Shown: positions 21,806 through 32,376 of the stretch, one piece after another
How positions within the stretch are numbered: the stretch's first letter is position 1
Layout of the letters: every line of letters starts with the position of its first letter
Assembly (NCBI RefSeq): GCF_003008515.1
Contig: NZ_CP027668.1
Span: 2,955,001-3,019,000, forward strand
DNA length: 64,000 bases
Direction: 5' to 3'
DNA from: Phreatobacter cathodiphilus
GTDB taxonomy: Bacteria; Pseudomonadota; Alphaproteobacteria; Rhizobiales; Phreatobacteraceae
Program-made: the position numbers and the translations under genes
Notes under the pieces: model-generated
The model's input: only the letters and a program-made list of their open reading frames with translations
Database searches by the model: none
What the model was told of the DNA's origin: nothing

Positions 21806-21819
21806 GGAGGCTCCTCAGC
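21801..21819. terminator. palindrome containing two convergent stop codons
   Basis: GCTGAGGAG-G-CTCCTCAGC, a perfect 9-bp inverted repeat. The TGA of maeB (21803-21805) and the TGA of the minus-strand PAS/GGDEF/EAL gene (complement of 21815-21817) sit symmetrically inside the arms. With only one central base a tight hairpin loop would have to open some pairs. No T-run follows on either side, so terminator function is uncertain. Confidence 0.45.
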
Positions 21820-24397
21820 CCATCAGCACGGCGAGCGCAGGGGGACCGCGCTCCGCCCGGATCGGCCGCGGGCCCCACTCGACCAGCGGCGTCCGCTCGA
21901 TCGCGTCGGCCACCACCGGCGCCTTGTCCGGCGCCACGGGGCGCGAATAGACATAGCCCTGCACCACGTCGCAGCCGAGGTCGCGGAGGACGTCGACTTC
22001 GGCGGCCCGCTCGGCCCCCTCTGCCACGACCGACATGCCGAGACCGCGGGAGAGGGCGATGATGCCGCCCAGGAGCTTGCGCTTCTCGGGCTGGGTGGAC
22101 ACGCCGTCCACGAAGGACCTGTCGACCTTGAGCCGGTCGAAGGGCAGCCGCGTGAGATAGCCCAGCGAGGAATAGCCCGAGCCGAAATCGTCCAGAGCCA
22201 GGCGAACGCCGAGCCCGGACAGGGCACCGAGCGTCCGGCTGATCTGGTGCTCGCTCTGGTCGACGAAGAGGCTCTCGGTCAGCTCGAGGCACAGAAGATT
22301 GGGCGGCAGACCCGTCTCCGCCAGCACCGCCGAGACCGCCGTCTCGAAATCCATGTTCCAGAACTGGGCCGGCGAGACGTTCACGGCGATGGTGCGCGGC
22401 GGCAGCCCCTGATCGAGCCAGTCGCGGCCCTGCCGGCAGGCCTCCCGCAGGATCCACAGCCCGAGGTCGACGATGATTCCCGAACTCTCGGCCACCGGAA
22501 TGAACACGGCGGGCGAGATCGGCCCGCGCTCCCTGTGGGTCCAGCGCAGCAGGGCCTCGAACCCGACGACCCGGCCGGTGGCGAGCTCCACCTGCGGCTG
22601 ATACTGGGCGTGGAGTTCGTTCTCCTCGATGGCGTGGCGCAGGTCCCGGGCCAGGAGCAGACGCTGCTCCACCGCTTCCGCATAGGCCGGTTCGAACACC
22701 ATGCAACGGCCGCGCCCCGTCTCCTTGGCCATGCAGAGGGCGAGATCGGCGTTGCGCATCGCCAGCTCGGTCGTCGCGGCGTCCTCCGGCAGCTTGGCGA
22801 TGCCGACCGTGGCGCCGACGAAGGCCTCGCCGTTGGCGAGGTCGATGGGTCCCGACAGCCGGGCGATGAGGTGCTCGGCCAGCTCCCGCATGTCGTCGCG
22901 GATGCTGGGTCGCTCGACCAGCACGGCGAATTCGTCGCCCCCCAGCCTGGCGATGAAGGCCTCGCCGCCGAGTTCGTGCCGCAGCAGGCCGGCCACCCGG
23001 CACAGCAGTTCGTCACCGGCGGCATGGCCGAGCGAATCGTTCACCTCCTTGAAGCGGTCGAGGTCGATGAGCAGCAGCGCACCGAACCTGTCCTCCAGCA
23101 GGGCTCGCCCCACCATGCTGGTGAGCGAGCGCTTGAACTGCGTGCGGTTGGCGAGCCCGGTGAGCGAGTCGGTGAAGGCGAGTTCCTCGAGCTGGCGCTG
23201 CGCCAGCTTGCGTTCGCTGATGTCCTGAACCGTGCCGATCAGGCCGACGACCTTGCCGTCCGCCAGTTCGGCCTTGCAGTTGAGGGCGAAATCGCCCACC
23301 CGGCCGTCGGCGCACCGGAACCGGAGATCGGCCGTGGCGGCGCCACCGGTCTTCAACACCTGTTTCTGCAACGCCACGAGCTTTTCGGCGTCGGCCGGCT
23401 CGAAATGGGCCAGGACCGCCTCGTGGCGCAGGTCGAAGGTCGCGGGGTCGTAGCCGGTGAGCGCGAAGAGCTCCTCGCTCCAGGCGACTGTGTCGCAGCC
23501 CAGCCGGTAGTGCCAGGATCCCATCCGGCCCAGGCGATGCGCCTCGGCCAGGGCGGCGGTGCGGCGGACCAGCAGGTCTTCGGCGACCCGCAGGTCCGTG
23601 ACGTTGCTCGCCGTGCCGCGATAGCCTTGGAAGGTGCCCTGCTCGTCGAAGACGGGCTTGCCGCTGGACCGGATCGTCGCCTTCTCGCCGCCGGGCCCGA
23701 TCAGCGTATAGACGAAGTCGCGGAACGGGCGATGGTTCTCCATGTCGGCGCGATGGCGCTCCATGGCCTCGCGGTGCTCCGGCACGACGGGCAGTTCCCA
23801 GCGGGCCACCCCGCCGGCTGCGATGGTGCGGATCGCCGAGTTCCGCTCGCTCGGCAGGGCGAGGGGCAGGAAGCGGTGGTCGGGGCCGGTCTGCCAGCAC
23901 CAGTCGGAGGCCGTGCCGATGAAGTCGGAGAGGCGCTGCTCGCTCTCGGTGACGGAGCGCAGGGCCGCCTGCTCCTCCGAAATGTCGCGCACGATGCCCG
24001 ATATGCCGGTGATGGCGCCGGAGGCGTCGCGTTCCGCCTCGCCGTGCACCGCGAAGTCGATGGTCTGCCCGAGGGGGTGGAGATACTGGGCATGGACCGA
24101 ATAGGGCGTTCCGTCCTTCCAGCAGCAGGCGAGGCCCCGCAGCAGTTCCTCCGGCGCGGTGCCGAGAAAGCGGGCGCGGATCTCCGCGACGGGCAGAAAG
24201 CCGTCGCGCGTCGCGAGGCCGTACATGTCGGAGAGTTCCGGGGATATCCACAGCGTCGGATGGTCAGGGCCGGCCGAGCGCCAGTAGCCCATGCGGGCGA
24301 TGGCCATCGCCCGCTTGAGCAGCGCGGCCTCGCGTGCTGAAGATACGGCATCCTGCCGCACTCCGTGGCTCCGCGTCGTTCTCTTCGTCCCGGCCAT
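21815..24397 (-). CDS. PAS-GGDEF-EAL cyclic-di-GMP signalling protein
   Basis: An 860-residue cytoplasmic signalling protein with no membrane segment. Two or three PAS-type sensor modules with PAC-like segments fill about residues 25-400. They are followed by a diguanylate cyclase domain starting TDSLTGLANRTQF with the signature GGDEF near residue 487, and an EAL phosphodiesterase domain with EALLRW near 612. The EAL part keeps metal-binding elements such as the DDFGSGYSS stretch and KVDRSFV, so it is probably active. The GGDEF motif is intact, and no RxxD inhibitory site is seen five residues before it. Whether net activity makes or breaks cyclic di-GMP cannot be read from sequence. It converges with maeB, the two stops lying in one palindrome. 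Confidence 0.93.
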   Translation of the reverse strand: MAGTKRTTRSHGVRQDAVSSAREAALLKRAMAIARMGYWRSAGPDHPTLWISPELSDMYGLATRDGFLPVAEIRARFLGTAPEELLRGLACCWKDGTPYSVHAQYLHPLGQTIDFAVHGEAERDASGAITGISGIVRDISEEQAALRSVTESEQRLSDFIGTASDWCWQTGPDHRFLPLALPSERNSAIRTIAAGGVARWELPVVPEHREAMERHRADMENHRPFRDFVYTLIGPGGEKATIRSSGKPVFDEQGTFQGYRGTASNVTDLRVAEDLLVRRTAALAEAHRLGRMGSWHYRLGCDTVAWSEELFALTGYDPATFDLRHEAVLAHFEPADAEKLVALQKQVLKTGGAATADLRFRCADGRVGDFALNCKAELADGKVVGLIGTVQDISERKLAQRQLEELAFTDSLTGLANRTQFKRSLTSMVGRALLEDRFGALLLIDLDRFKEVNDSLGHAAGDELLCRVAGLLRHELGGEAFIARLGGDEFAVLVERPSIRDDMRELAEHLIARLSGPIDLANGEAFVGATVGIAKLPEDAATTELAMRNADLALCMAKETGRGRCMVFEPAYAEAVEQRLLLARDLRHAIEENELHAQYQPQVELATGRVVGFEALLRWTHRERGPISPAVFIPVAESSGIIVDLGLWILREACRQGRDWLDQGLPPRTIAVNVSPAQFWNMDFETAVSAVLAETGLPPNLLCLELTESLFVDQSEHQISRTLGALSGLGVRLALDDFGSGYSSLGYLTRLPFDRLKVDRSFVDGVSTQPEKRKLLGGIIALSRGLGMSVVAEGAERAAEVDVLRDLGCDVVQGYVYSRPVAPDKAPVVADAIERTPLVEWGPRPIRAERGPPALAVLMG

Positions 24398-24446
24398 GCC
24401 TTGCGGACCCTACGTCATGTGTCAGGGATTGTCGGGTTTGCGCGTT

Positions 24447-24463
24447 ATCAGTTCGTTACTGAT
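24447..24463. promoter_or_regulatory. inverted repeat in divergent promoter region
   Basis: ATCAGT-TCGTT-ACTGAT, two perfect 6-bp arms, in the relatively AT-rich 128 bp between the divergent PAS/GGDEF/EAL and HAD genes. It could be an operator shared by both genes. No regulator is identified. Confidence 0.35.
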
Positions 24464-25081
24464 GGACGATTATTGCGCGGTTCAACTGTTACACCGCCGT
24501 CACACCGTCTTGCCAAAAGGCCTCCATGTCCGGTCCCTCCCCCATACCCGTCTTCGATATCGGTCAGGTTCTGCTGCGGTGGGACCCGAAGGGCGCCCTG
24601 GCCCGGCATTTTCCCGAGACCGCGGCGCTGGAGGCCTTCATGGCCGAGGTCGGTTTCATGGAGTGGCATGCGCACCAGGATGCCGGGCGCCCCGTGGCCG
24701 AGGGGGTGGCCGACCATGCGGCGCGCTATCCCCACCACGGTCCCGTCTTCGCCGCCTTCTACGAGGACTGGCTCGAGGCGATCCCCGGCGAGGTGGACGG
24801 CACGCGGGCCATATTCGAGGGACTGGCGGCGCGTGGACCGGTCTACGGCATCTCGAACTTCTCGCGCGAGCTCTTCGACCGGACGCTTCCCTCTCACCCG
24901 TTCCTGGGGCGGTTCTCCGGTCTCGTCCTCTCCGGCGATGTGGGCATCAACAAGCCCGACCCGCGCATCTATGCCCGGCTCTGCGAGGGATTCGGGCTTC
25001 GCCCCGGCGATTGCCTGTTCATCGACGACTCGCAGCGCAACGTCGAGGGCGCGCGCGCCGTCGGCATGGATGCCGTGCTCT

Positions 25082-27169
<2,088 letters not shown>

Positions 27170-27332
27170 GGCAAGTCTCCACGCGCCACCCGGCCAAGCC
27201 GGCACGACTCTAGGCCGACAGGGTTGACGGGGTGTTACCGCAGGCGGCGCGAGGCCGGGTGCCGCCGCGGCGCGGGAGGGGCGGGCAGGCGCGGCGCCTC
27301 AATCCCTGCGCAGTCGGCGGCCGTCGCCGCGC

Positions 27333-27665
27333 GGGACGGTGCGGCGATCGCGGTGGCCCCGCCGGGACCTGAGGTCAGGCGGCGGCGCGCAGGGCATCGG
27401 TGGCGCCGCGGCGGTCCGAGACGGTGCGGCGACCGCGGTGGCTCCGCAGGGACCTGAGGTCAGGCTGCGGCGCGCAGGACATCGGTGGCGCCGCGGCGGC
27501 CCGGGACGGTGCGGCGACCGCGGTGGCTCCGCGGGAACCTGAGGTCAGGCTGCGGCGCGCAGGGCATCGGTGGCGCCGCGGCGGCCCGGGACGGTGCGGC
27601 GACCGCGGTGGCTCCGCCTGGACCTGAGGTCAGGCGGCGGCGCGCAGGGCATCGGTGGCGCCGCG
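27333..27665. repeat. four-copy 85-bp tandem repeat derived from the 3' end of comM
   Basis: Near-identical units start at 27333, 27418, 27503 and 27588; the fourth stops at 27665 where comM coding sequence continues uniquely. The motif GAGGTCAGGC recurs at 27371, 27456, 27541 and 27626, exactly 85 bp apart. The 27588 copy contains the last codons and stop of comM. The other three copies repeat those codons plus about 50 bp of downstream DNA, so the array grew by duplication at the gene end. Each unit carries the palindrome GACCT-x-AGGTC overlapping the stop codon (imperfect in the third copy). Confidence 0.95.
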
Positions 27666-29165
27666 ATAGCTGATGGCCTCCGCAAGATGGACGCGGCGGA
27701 CGGCGGCGCTGGCGTCGAGATCGGCGATGGTTCGGGCGAGCTTCAGCACCCGGTGATAGCCGCGGGCCGTGAGGCGCAGCGCCTCCGCAGCGTCCCGGAG
27801 CAGCGCGAGCCCGGCGGCGTCGGGCGCAGCCACCTCGTCGAGCACGGCCGGCGGCGCATGGGCGTTCAGCCGCACCGGCAGCCCCTGGCTCTCGTAGCGG
27901 AGAGCCTGGACCCGCCGCGCCGCAGCAACCCTGAGGCCGATCTCGTTGCTGCCCTCCGCCGGCGCCGGCAGGATGAGGTCGGCGGCGGCGACGGCGGGCA
28001 CCTCGATCACCATGTCCATCCGATCGATGAGAGGCCCGGAAATCTTCGCCTGGTAATCGGCCATGCAGCGCGGATTGGGCATGCGGGGGCAGGCGAATCC
28101 CGGCTCGGTGGCCTTGCCGCAGCGGCACGGATTCATCGCCGCGACGAGCTGGAACCGGGCGGGAAAACTGACGCGCTGGTTCGCCCTGGCGATGACCGCC
28201 TCGCCCGATTCGATCGGCTGGCGCAGGCCGTCGAGGACATGGGGCTGGAATTCCGGCAGTTCGTCGAGGAACAGCACCCCGTGATGGGCGAGCGACACCT
28301 CGCCCGGGCGCACCCGAAGCCCACCGCCGATCAGGGCCGCCATCGAGGCGGAATGGTGGGGATTGCGGAAGGGCCGGCGCGTCGTCAGCTGGCCGCCTTC
28401 CAGCTCCCCGGCCACCGAATGGATCATCGAGACCTCCAGCAGCTCCGCGGCCGTCAACGGCGGCAGGATGGAGGGCATGCGGCTGGCGAGCATGGACTTT
28501 CCCGAACCCGGCGGCCCGTTCATCAGCAGCGCGTGGCCTCCCGCCGCCGCGATCTCGAGCGCACGCTTGGCGCTCTCCTGACCCTTGATGTCCCGCAGGT
28601 CGGCGAGCGGCGCATCCACGGTCCGGATCCCCGGCATCGGCCGGGAGAGGACCTGCGTGCCGCGGAAATGGTTGGCGAGCTGCACAAGATTGTCCGGCGC
28701 CAGCACCTCCACGTCCTCCCCGGCCCAGGCGGCCTCGGGGCCGCAGGCGGCGGGGCAGATGATGCCGAGCCCGAGGGCGTTGGCCGCCATCGCCGCCGGC
28801 AGCACCCCCGCCACCGGCGTGATCCGGCCGTCGAGCGCGAGCTCGCCCAGCACCACGAAGCCGCCCAGTGCATCGGGCGGAATGGCACCGATGGCCGCCA
28901 TCAGGCCCAGCGCGATGGGCAGGTCGAAATGCGAACCCTCCTTCGGCAGGTCCGCCGGCGCCAGATTGACGGTGATCCGCTTCCCCGGCAGCGCCAGCCC
29001 GGACGCCACCAGGGCGGAACGGACACGCTCGCGCGCCTCGCTCACCGCCTTGTCGGGCAGGCCGACGATGTTGAAGACGATCTGACCGGAGAGGACATGG
29101 ACCTGCACGTCCACGGGCTTGGCCTCGATGCCCTCGAATGCCACCGTCGCGACGCGTTGCACCAT
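27630..29165 (-). CDS. comM: YifB/ComM family Mg chelatase-like AAA ATPase
   Basis: A 511-residue AAA+ protein. ComM is a branch-migration helicase that helps integrate incoming DNA during natural transformation. The N-terminal Lon-like domain (about 1-165) is followed by the magnesium-chelatase-type ATPase with Walker A GPPGSGKS at 217-224 and Walker B GVLFLDELPEF. A cysteine cluster CRCGKATEPGFAC...C sits around 350-375, and the C-terminal Mg-chelatase extension completes the family length. The frame runs further upstream, but MVQRVATVAFEGIEA at 29165 is the family start. Two LexA-type boxes precede it, matching the known SOS control of comM in Alphaproteobacteria. Its last codons are the template of the 85-bp repeat array. 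Confidence 0.94.
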   Translation of the reverse strand: MVQRVATVAFEGIEAKPVDVQVHVLSGQIVFNIVGLPDKAVSEARERVRSALVASGLALPGKRITVNLAPADLPKEGSHFDLPIALGLMAAIGAIPPDALGGFVVLGELALDGRITPVAGVLPAAMAANALGLGIICPAACGPEAAWAGEDVEVLAPDNLVQLANHFRGTQVLSRPMPGIRTVDAPLADLRDIKGQESAKRALEIAAAGGHALLMNGPPGSGKSMLASRMPSILPPLTAAELLEVSMIHSVAGELEGGQLTTRRPFRNPHHSASMAALIGGGLRVRPGEVSLAHHGVLFLDELPEFQPHVLDGLRQPIESGEAVIARANQRVSFPARFQLVAAMNPCRCGKATEPGFACPRMPNPRCMADYQAKISGPLIDRMDMVIEVPAVAAADLILPAPAEGSNEIGLRVAAARRVQALRYESQGLPVRLNAHAPPAVLDEVAAPDAAGLALLRDAAEALRLTARGYHRVLKLARTIADLDASAAVRRVHLAEAISYRGATDALRAAA

Positions 29166-29205
29166 GGCCCACCCCCCGCAGCCATCCTGCACGAAAGCCG
29201 CACCG

Positions 29206-29243
29206 GAACAATCCGGGAACATACGGATGTTCCATTTTTGTTC
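29206..29243 (-). promoter_or_regulatory. two LexA (SOS) boxes upstream of comM
   Basis: GAAC-N7-GAAC at 29206-29220 and GTTC-N7-GTTC at 29229-29243, the latter reading GTTCCATTTTTGTTC. The alphaproteobacterial LexA site is GTTC-N7-GTTC. The inner half-sites also form GGAACAT-ACGG-ATGTTCC (29216-29233). Both boxes lie 40-80 bp before the comM start. The second box, with its T-rich spacer, is the better match. Confidence 0.8.
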
Positions 29244-29302
29244 GCAGGCAGGCAACGTCGCGAAGCCGTCGTGCGGCACCGCTTCGGGAGCCATCGGGGC
29301 AG

Positions 29303-29689
29303 TCAGTCGTCCCCGCGCCGTGTATCCGCGGTCGTCGTCCCGAGGGTTGCCCAGCCGCCACTCGCCCGCACGTCCGGCAGGTGAGGCCGCAGGTCCGGGT
29401 GTCTGAGGATGTAGGCCTTGGCCACGAGATGGGCCGTGACCGGGGCGGTGATGAACAGGAACAGCGTGATCATCAGTTCGTGGAAGGAGGGCATCCCCAT
29501 GGCGAAGGTGAAATAGACCATCGAGGCGATCAGGAGTGCGCCGATGCCGAGCGTCGTCGCCTTGGTCGGCGCATGCAGCCGCCGCATCATGTCCGGCAGC
29601 TTGGCGAGGCCGAAGGAGCCCACGAGCAGGAAAAAGCTGCCCGTGAGAAGGAGTGCGGTCACCAGGAGATCCACGATCCACGCCGTCAT
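29303..29689 (-). CDS. mnhG: Na+/H+ antiporter subunit G
   Basis: Last gene of the mnh (mrp/pha) operon; 128 residues with three hydrophobic helices in the first 95. The family pattern LVGSFGLAKLPDMMRRLHAPTKATTLGIG is clear. The hydrophilic tail after about residue 95 is longer than minimal. It is a small membrane subunit needed for assembly or function of the seven-part antiporter complex. It starts with ATG 7 bp after the mnhF stop. A 137-bp gap with the LexA boxes separates it from comM, so the operon ends here. Confidence 0.92.
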   Translation of the reverse strand: MTAWIVDLLVTALLLTGSFFLLVGSFGLAKLPDMMRRLHAPTKATTLGIGALLIASMVYFTFAMGMPSFHELMITLFLFITAPVTAHLVAKAYILRHPDLRPHLPDVRASGGWATLGTTTADTRRGDD

Positions 29690-29696
29690 GTCGGCC

Positions 29697-29966
29697 TCAC
29701 TCGATCACGTTGCCGCGCAGCAGGTACTTGCAGAAGGCCACCGTCGACAGGAAGCCGACCATGGCGAAGAGCAGGGCCGCCTCGAAGAAGATGGTGACCC
29801 CGAACCAGATGCCGAGCACGACGACGAGGCCGATCGCATTGATGACCATGGTGTCGAGCGCCAGCACGCGGTCGAGCGCGTGGGGGCCGACGGCGAGGCG
29901 GTAGAGGTTGAGGAGGAGGGCGAGGGAAATCGCCGCGAGGGCGATCAGACAGGCCGTCGCGATCAT
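29697..29966 (-). CDS. mnhF: Na+/H+ antiporter subunit F
   Basis: An 89-residue protein with three membrane helices. It shows the subunit-F core VGPHALDRVLALDTMVINAIGLVVVLG, including the conserved Arg-Val-x-x-x-Asp stretch. The ATG at 29966 overlaps the mnhE stop by 4 bp (ATGA), the usual coupling in these operons; longer upstream readings of the frame lie inside mnhE and are not real. It is part of the Mrp complex that exchanges cytoplasmic Na+ or K+ for external protons. Confidence 0.92.
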   Translation of the reverse strand: MIATACLIALAAISLALLLNLYRLAVGPHALDRVLALDTMVINAIGLVVVLGIWFGVTIFFEAALLFAMVGFLSTVAFCKYLLRGNVIE

Positions 29967-30454
29967 GCGAAAATCTCCATGAGACGTCGTTCGTAGCGCT
30001 GTTTGATGGCGGTCACCGTGGCCTCGGGATCGTCGGTCTCCAGGCAATGGACGAGGATGGCGGTGCCGTCGGCCGACAGGTCGGCGCTGACCGTGCCCGG
30101 CGTCATGGTGATGGTGCCGGCGAGAATGGTGATGGCCTCCGGATTGGTGAGGTCCAACGGAACGCGAATGAACTGCGAGCGCAGGCTGTCGCCGCGGCGA
30201 AACAGGATGAGCCAGGCGACCTGGATGTTGGAGACGACGATGTCCCACAGCACGACCAGGGCGAAGTCGACGATCCGCCAGGGCTTGCGGAACCGCGGCC
30301 GGTCCGGCCAATAGGCCTGGGTCAGCAGCGGCACGGCGAGGCCGAGGGCGAGGCCGAGAACGGCGTTTCCGAGGGAGACGCTATTGGCGAGCGCCATCCA
30401 CACGCCGGTGATGACGAGCGTGAGGGCCGGCTGCGGCAGGAGGCGCGTGCCCAT
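29963..30454 (-). CDS. mnhE: Na+/H+ antiporter subunit E
   Basis: A 163-residue membrane protein: hydrophobic N-terminal helices (about 8-45), then a helix VDFALVVLWDIVVSNIQVAW, and a soluble C-terminal part with the family motif LTNPEAITILAGTITMTPGTVS. The ATG at 30454 shares one base with the mnhD stop (TGATG). It is a structural subunit of the antiporter complex and not ion-translocating by itself. Nothing is unusual in length or motifs. Confidence 0.93.
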   Translation of the reverse strand: MGTRLLPQPALTLVITGVWMALANSVSLGNAVLGLALGLAVPLLTQAYWPDRPRFRKPWRIVDFALVVLWDIVVSNIQVAWLILFRRGDSLRSQFIRVPLDLTNPEAITILAGTITMTPGTVSADLSADGTAILVHCLETDDPEATVTAIKQRYERRLMEIFA

Positions 30455-32376
30455 CAAGGCCTCCCTGCGGCGGCGGTGGCCGCGGGGCCGAGCACCGCAC
30501 GCACATAGGCGCCGGTGTCGAGGGTCTGCGCCGCCGTCAGGCCCATCTCGCGCCGCACCGGGCCGGCCAGGGCGGTGAGCGCCACCGTGGCGCCGAGAAG
30601 GATCGTCAGGACCGCGACCGGCAGCGGCTGCAGCCGCGGCGGTGCCGGGACGCGTGCGCGCGCGGGTCGCTCATACGAGGCGTGCGAGGACGACGCCTGG
30701 CTCGGCATCCCCTCCCCCGTCGTGCCCTGCCCCGGCGCAACAGGCGCGGACGCGCCCTGCTTCGCCGCAGCCTCGCCGGGCGCCACCCCGGCGGGGAGTT
30801 CCGGTGCGTCGGCCGTCGAGGATACCGCGTGCGGCGCCGGTGTCGCCATCCCGGGTGTCACGGCCGCGTCGGCTGTCGAGGATGCCGCGTGCGGCGCCGG
30901 TGTCGCGATCGCGTGTGTCACGGCCGCGTCGGCTGTCGAGGATGCCGCGTGCGGCGCCGGTGTCGCGATCGCGGGTGTCACGGCCGCGTCGGCTGTCGAG
31001 GATGCCGCGTGCGGCGCGGCCGCCGGGCCCGCGGGCGCCGCGCCCCTGGCCGGCTTCCAGAACACCACGCTGCCGGCGCGGGCGAAGGCGAGGATCGCCA
31101 CGAGGCTCGTCGCCAGGATCATGCCCCAGATCCAGACGGCCGCGGTGCTGCCGCGGCTCGCCTCCATGATCATCAGCTTGCCGAGGAAGCCGGAGAGCGG
31201 CGGCAGGCCGGCCATGGCGACGGCGGTGGCGAAGAACAGGCCGGCCAGCAGCGCCGGATGGGCGAGCGGCGCCGGCACCAGCCGGTCCTCCGCTGTCCCG
31301 CGCTGCGGCACGAGCATGTCGACGAGGAGGAACAGGCTCGCGCCCGCCAGCGTCGAGTGCAGGACGTAGTAGAGCCCGGCGCCGATGCCCCCGGTGTCGA
31401 ACAGGCCGAAGGCGACGAGCAGCGAGCCCATCGACCAGACGACGGCGAAACAGGCGAGGCCGAGGAGGCTGCGCGCCGCCAGCATGCCGATCGCCCCCAC
31501 CGCGAGGGTCGCCAGCGCCGCCGGCAGCATCCAGGGCGTGACGATGCCGGCGAGCGCCCCGGCATCGGCCCCGAAGATCAGCGTATAGACCCTCAGGATC
31601 GTGTAGGCGCCGACCTTGGTCATGATCATGAACAGGGCCGCCGAGAGGCCCGGTGCCGCCGCATAGGCGGTGGGCAGCCAGCCGTGCAGCGGCGCCACCG
31701 AGGCCTTCAGCGCGAAGACGAGGAACAGCATCACGGCGCCGACCCCGAGCAGCGCCGTGTCTCCCGCCGGCACCGCGGCCACCTTGCGCGCGAGGTCCGC
31801 CATGTTGAGCGTGCCGGTCACCGCATAGATGGTGCCGACGGCGAAGAGGAACAGCGTCGAGCCGATGAGGTTCACCGTGACATAGCGGAAGCCCGCCTTC
31901 AGCCGCCGCGCCCCGCCGCCATGCAGCATCAGCCCGTAGGAGGCGATCAGCATCACCTCGAAGAAGACGAAGAGGTTGAACACGTCGCCGGTCAGGAAGG
32001 CGCCGTTGACGCCCAGCACCTGGAACTGGAAGAGCGGATGGAAGTGCCGGCCGCGCAGGTCCCATCCGGCCGTGGCATAGACCACGATGGCCAGCGCCAG
32101 CACGGCGAAGAGCAGCACCATGGTCGCCGACAGCCGGTCGAGGATGAGCACGATGCCGTAGGGCGCCGGCCAGGCGCCGACGAGATAGGGCCGCACCGTG
32201 CCGTCCTGCGCCAGCCCATAGAGGCCGACGGCGACCGCCAGCAGGGCGGCGGCCGCGGCGATGGAGATCACCCTCTGGGCGGCGAGATTGTGGCGGCTGG
32301 CGAGGATCAGAAGCGGCGCCACCACGGCCGGCAGAACCAGGGGAACGACGATCCAGTGGGTCATGGCTGTCTGCAT
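30454..32376 (-). CDS. mnhD: Na+/H+ antiporter subunit D with repeat-containing insertion
   Basis: A NuoN/NuoL-like proton-translocating subunit, 640 residues, clearly longer than the usual 490-540. About 13 membrane helices fill residues 5-450 and carry family motifs such as VFFEVMLIASYGLMLHGGG and ALKASVAPLHGWLPTAY with its essential Lys. An Ala/Pro/Ser/Thr-rich hydrophilic stretch from about 440 to 585 then intervenes, including nearly four copies of a 20-residue repeat, before one last helix (PVAVLTILLGATVALTALAG). Such an insertion before the last helix is not a normal part of the subunit. ATG at 32376 shares a base with the mnhC stop; an in-frame GTG lies just before. Proton antiport function is expected to be retained. 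Confidence 0.92.
   Translation of the reverse strand: MQTAMTHWIVVPLVLPAVVAPLLILASRHNLAAQRVISIAAAAALLAVAVGLYGLAQDGTVRPYLVGAWPAPYGIVLILDRLSATMVLLFAVLALAIVVYATAGWDLRGRHFHPLFQFQVLGVNGAFLTGDVFNLFVFFEVMLIASYGLMLHGGGARRLKAGFRYVTVNLIGSTLFLFAVGTIYAVTGTLNMADLARKVAAVPAGDTALLGVGAVMLFLVFALKASVAPLHGWLPTAYAAAPGLSAALFMIMTKVGAYTILRVYTLIFGADAGALAGIVTPWMLPAALATLAVGAIGMLAARSLLGLACFAVVWSMGSLLVAFGLFDTGGIGAGLYYVLHSTLAGASLFLLVDMLVPQRGTAEDRLVPAPLAHPALLAGLFFATAVAMAGLPPLSGFLGKLMIMEASRGSTAAVWIWGMILATSLVAILAFARAGSVVFWKPARGAAPAGPAAAPHAASSTADAAVTPAIATPAPHAASSTADAAVTHAIATPAPHAASSTADAAVTPGMATPAPHAVSSTADAPELPAGVAPGEAAAKQGASAPVAPGQGTTGEGMPSQASSSHASYERPARARVPAPPRLQPLPVAVLTILLGATVALTALAGPVRREMGLTAAQTLDTGAYVRAVLGPAATAAAGRP
30803..31018. 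repeat. 60-bp tandem repeat inside mnhD
   Basis: About 3.6 in-frame copies of a 60-bp unit (starts 30803, 30863, 30923, 30983). Each encodes a 20-residue unit of the form PHAASSTADAAVTxAIATPA on the minus strand. Copies differ at only a few bases, so the expansion is recent or homogenised. The unit length is a multiple of three, so copy-number change would not break the gene. Confidence 0.95.

Noticed and set aside
27333-27665. CRISPR or riboswitch array
   Set aside because: Units are directly abutting with no unique spacers, and they derive from the comM 3' end.
27339-27673. Short plus-strand frames with repeated Arg-rich peptides
   Set aside because: They are translations of the 85-bp tandem repeat, whose coding content lies on the minus strand (comM end).
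30682-31169. Plus-strand frames rich in Cys, Gly and Arg repeats
   Set aside because: Antisense reading of the 60-bp repeat in mnhD; the minus-strand frame is continuous with a membrane protein family.
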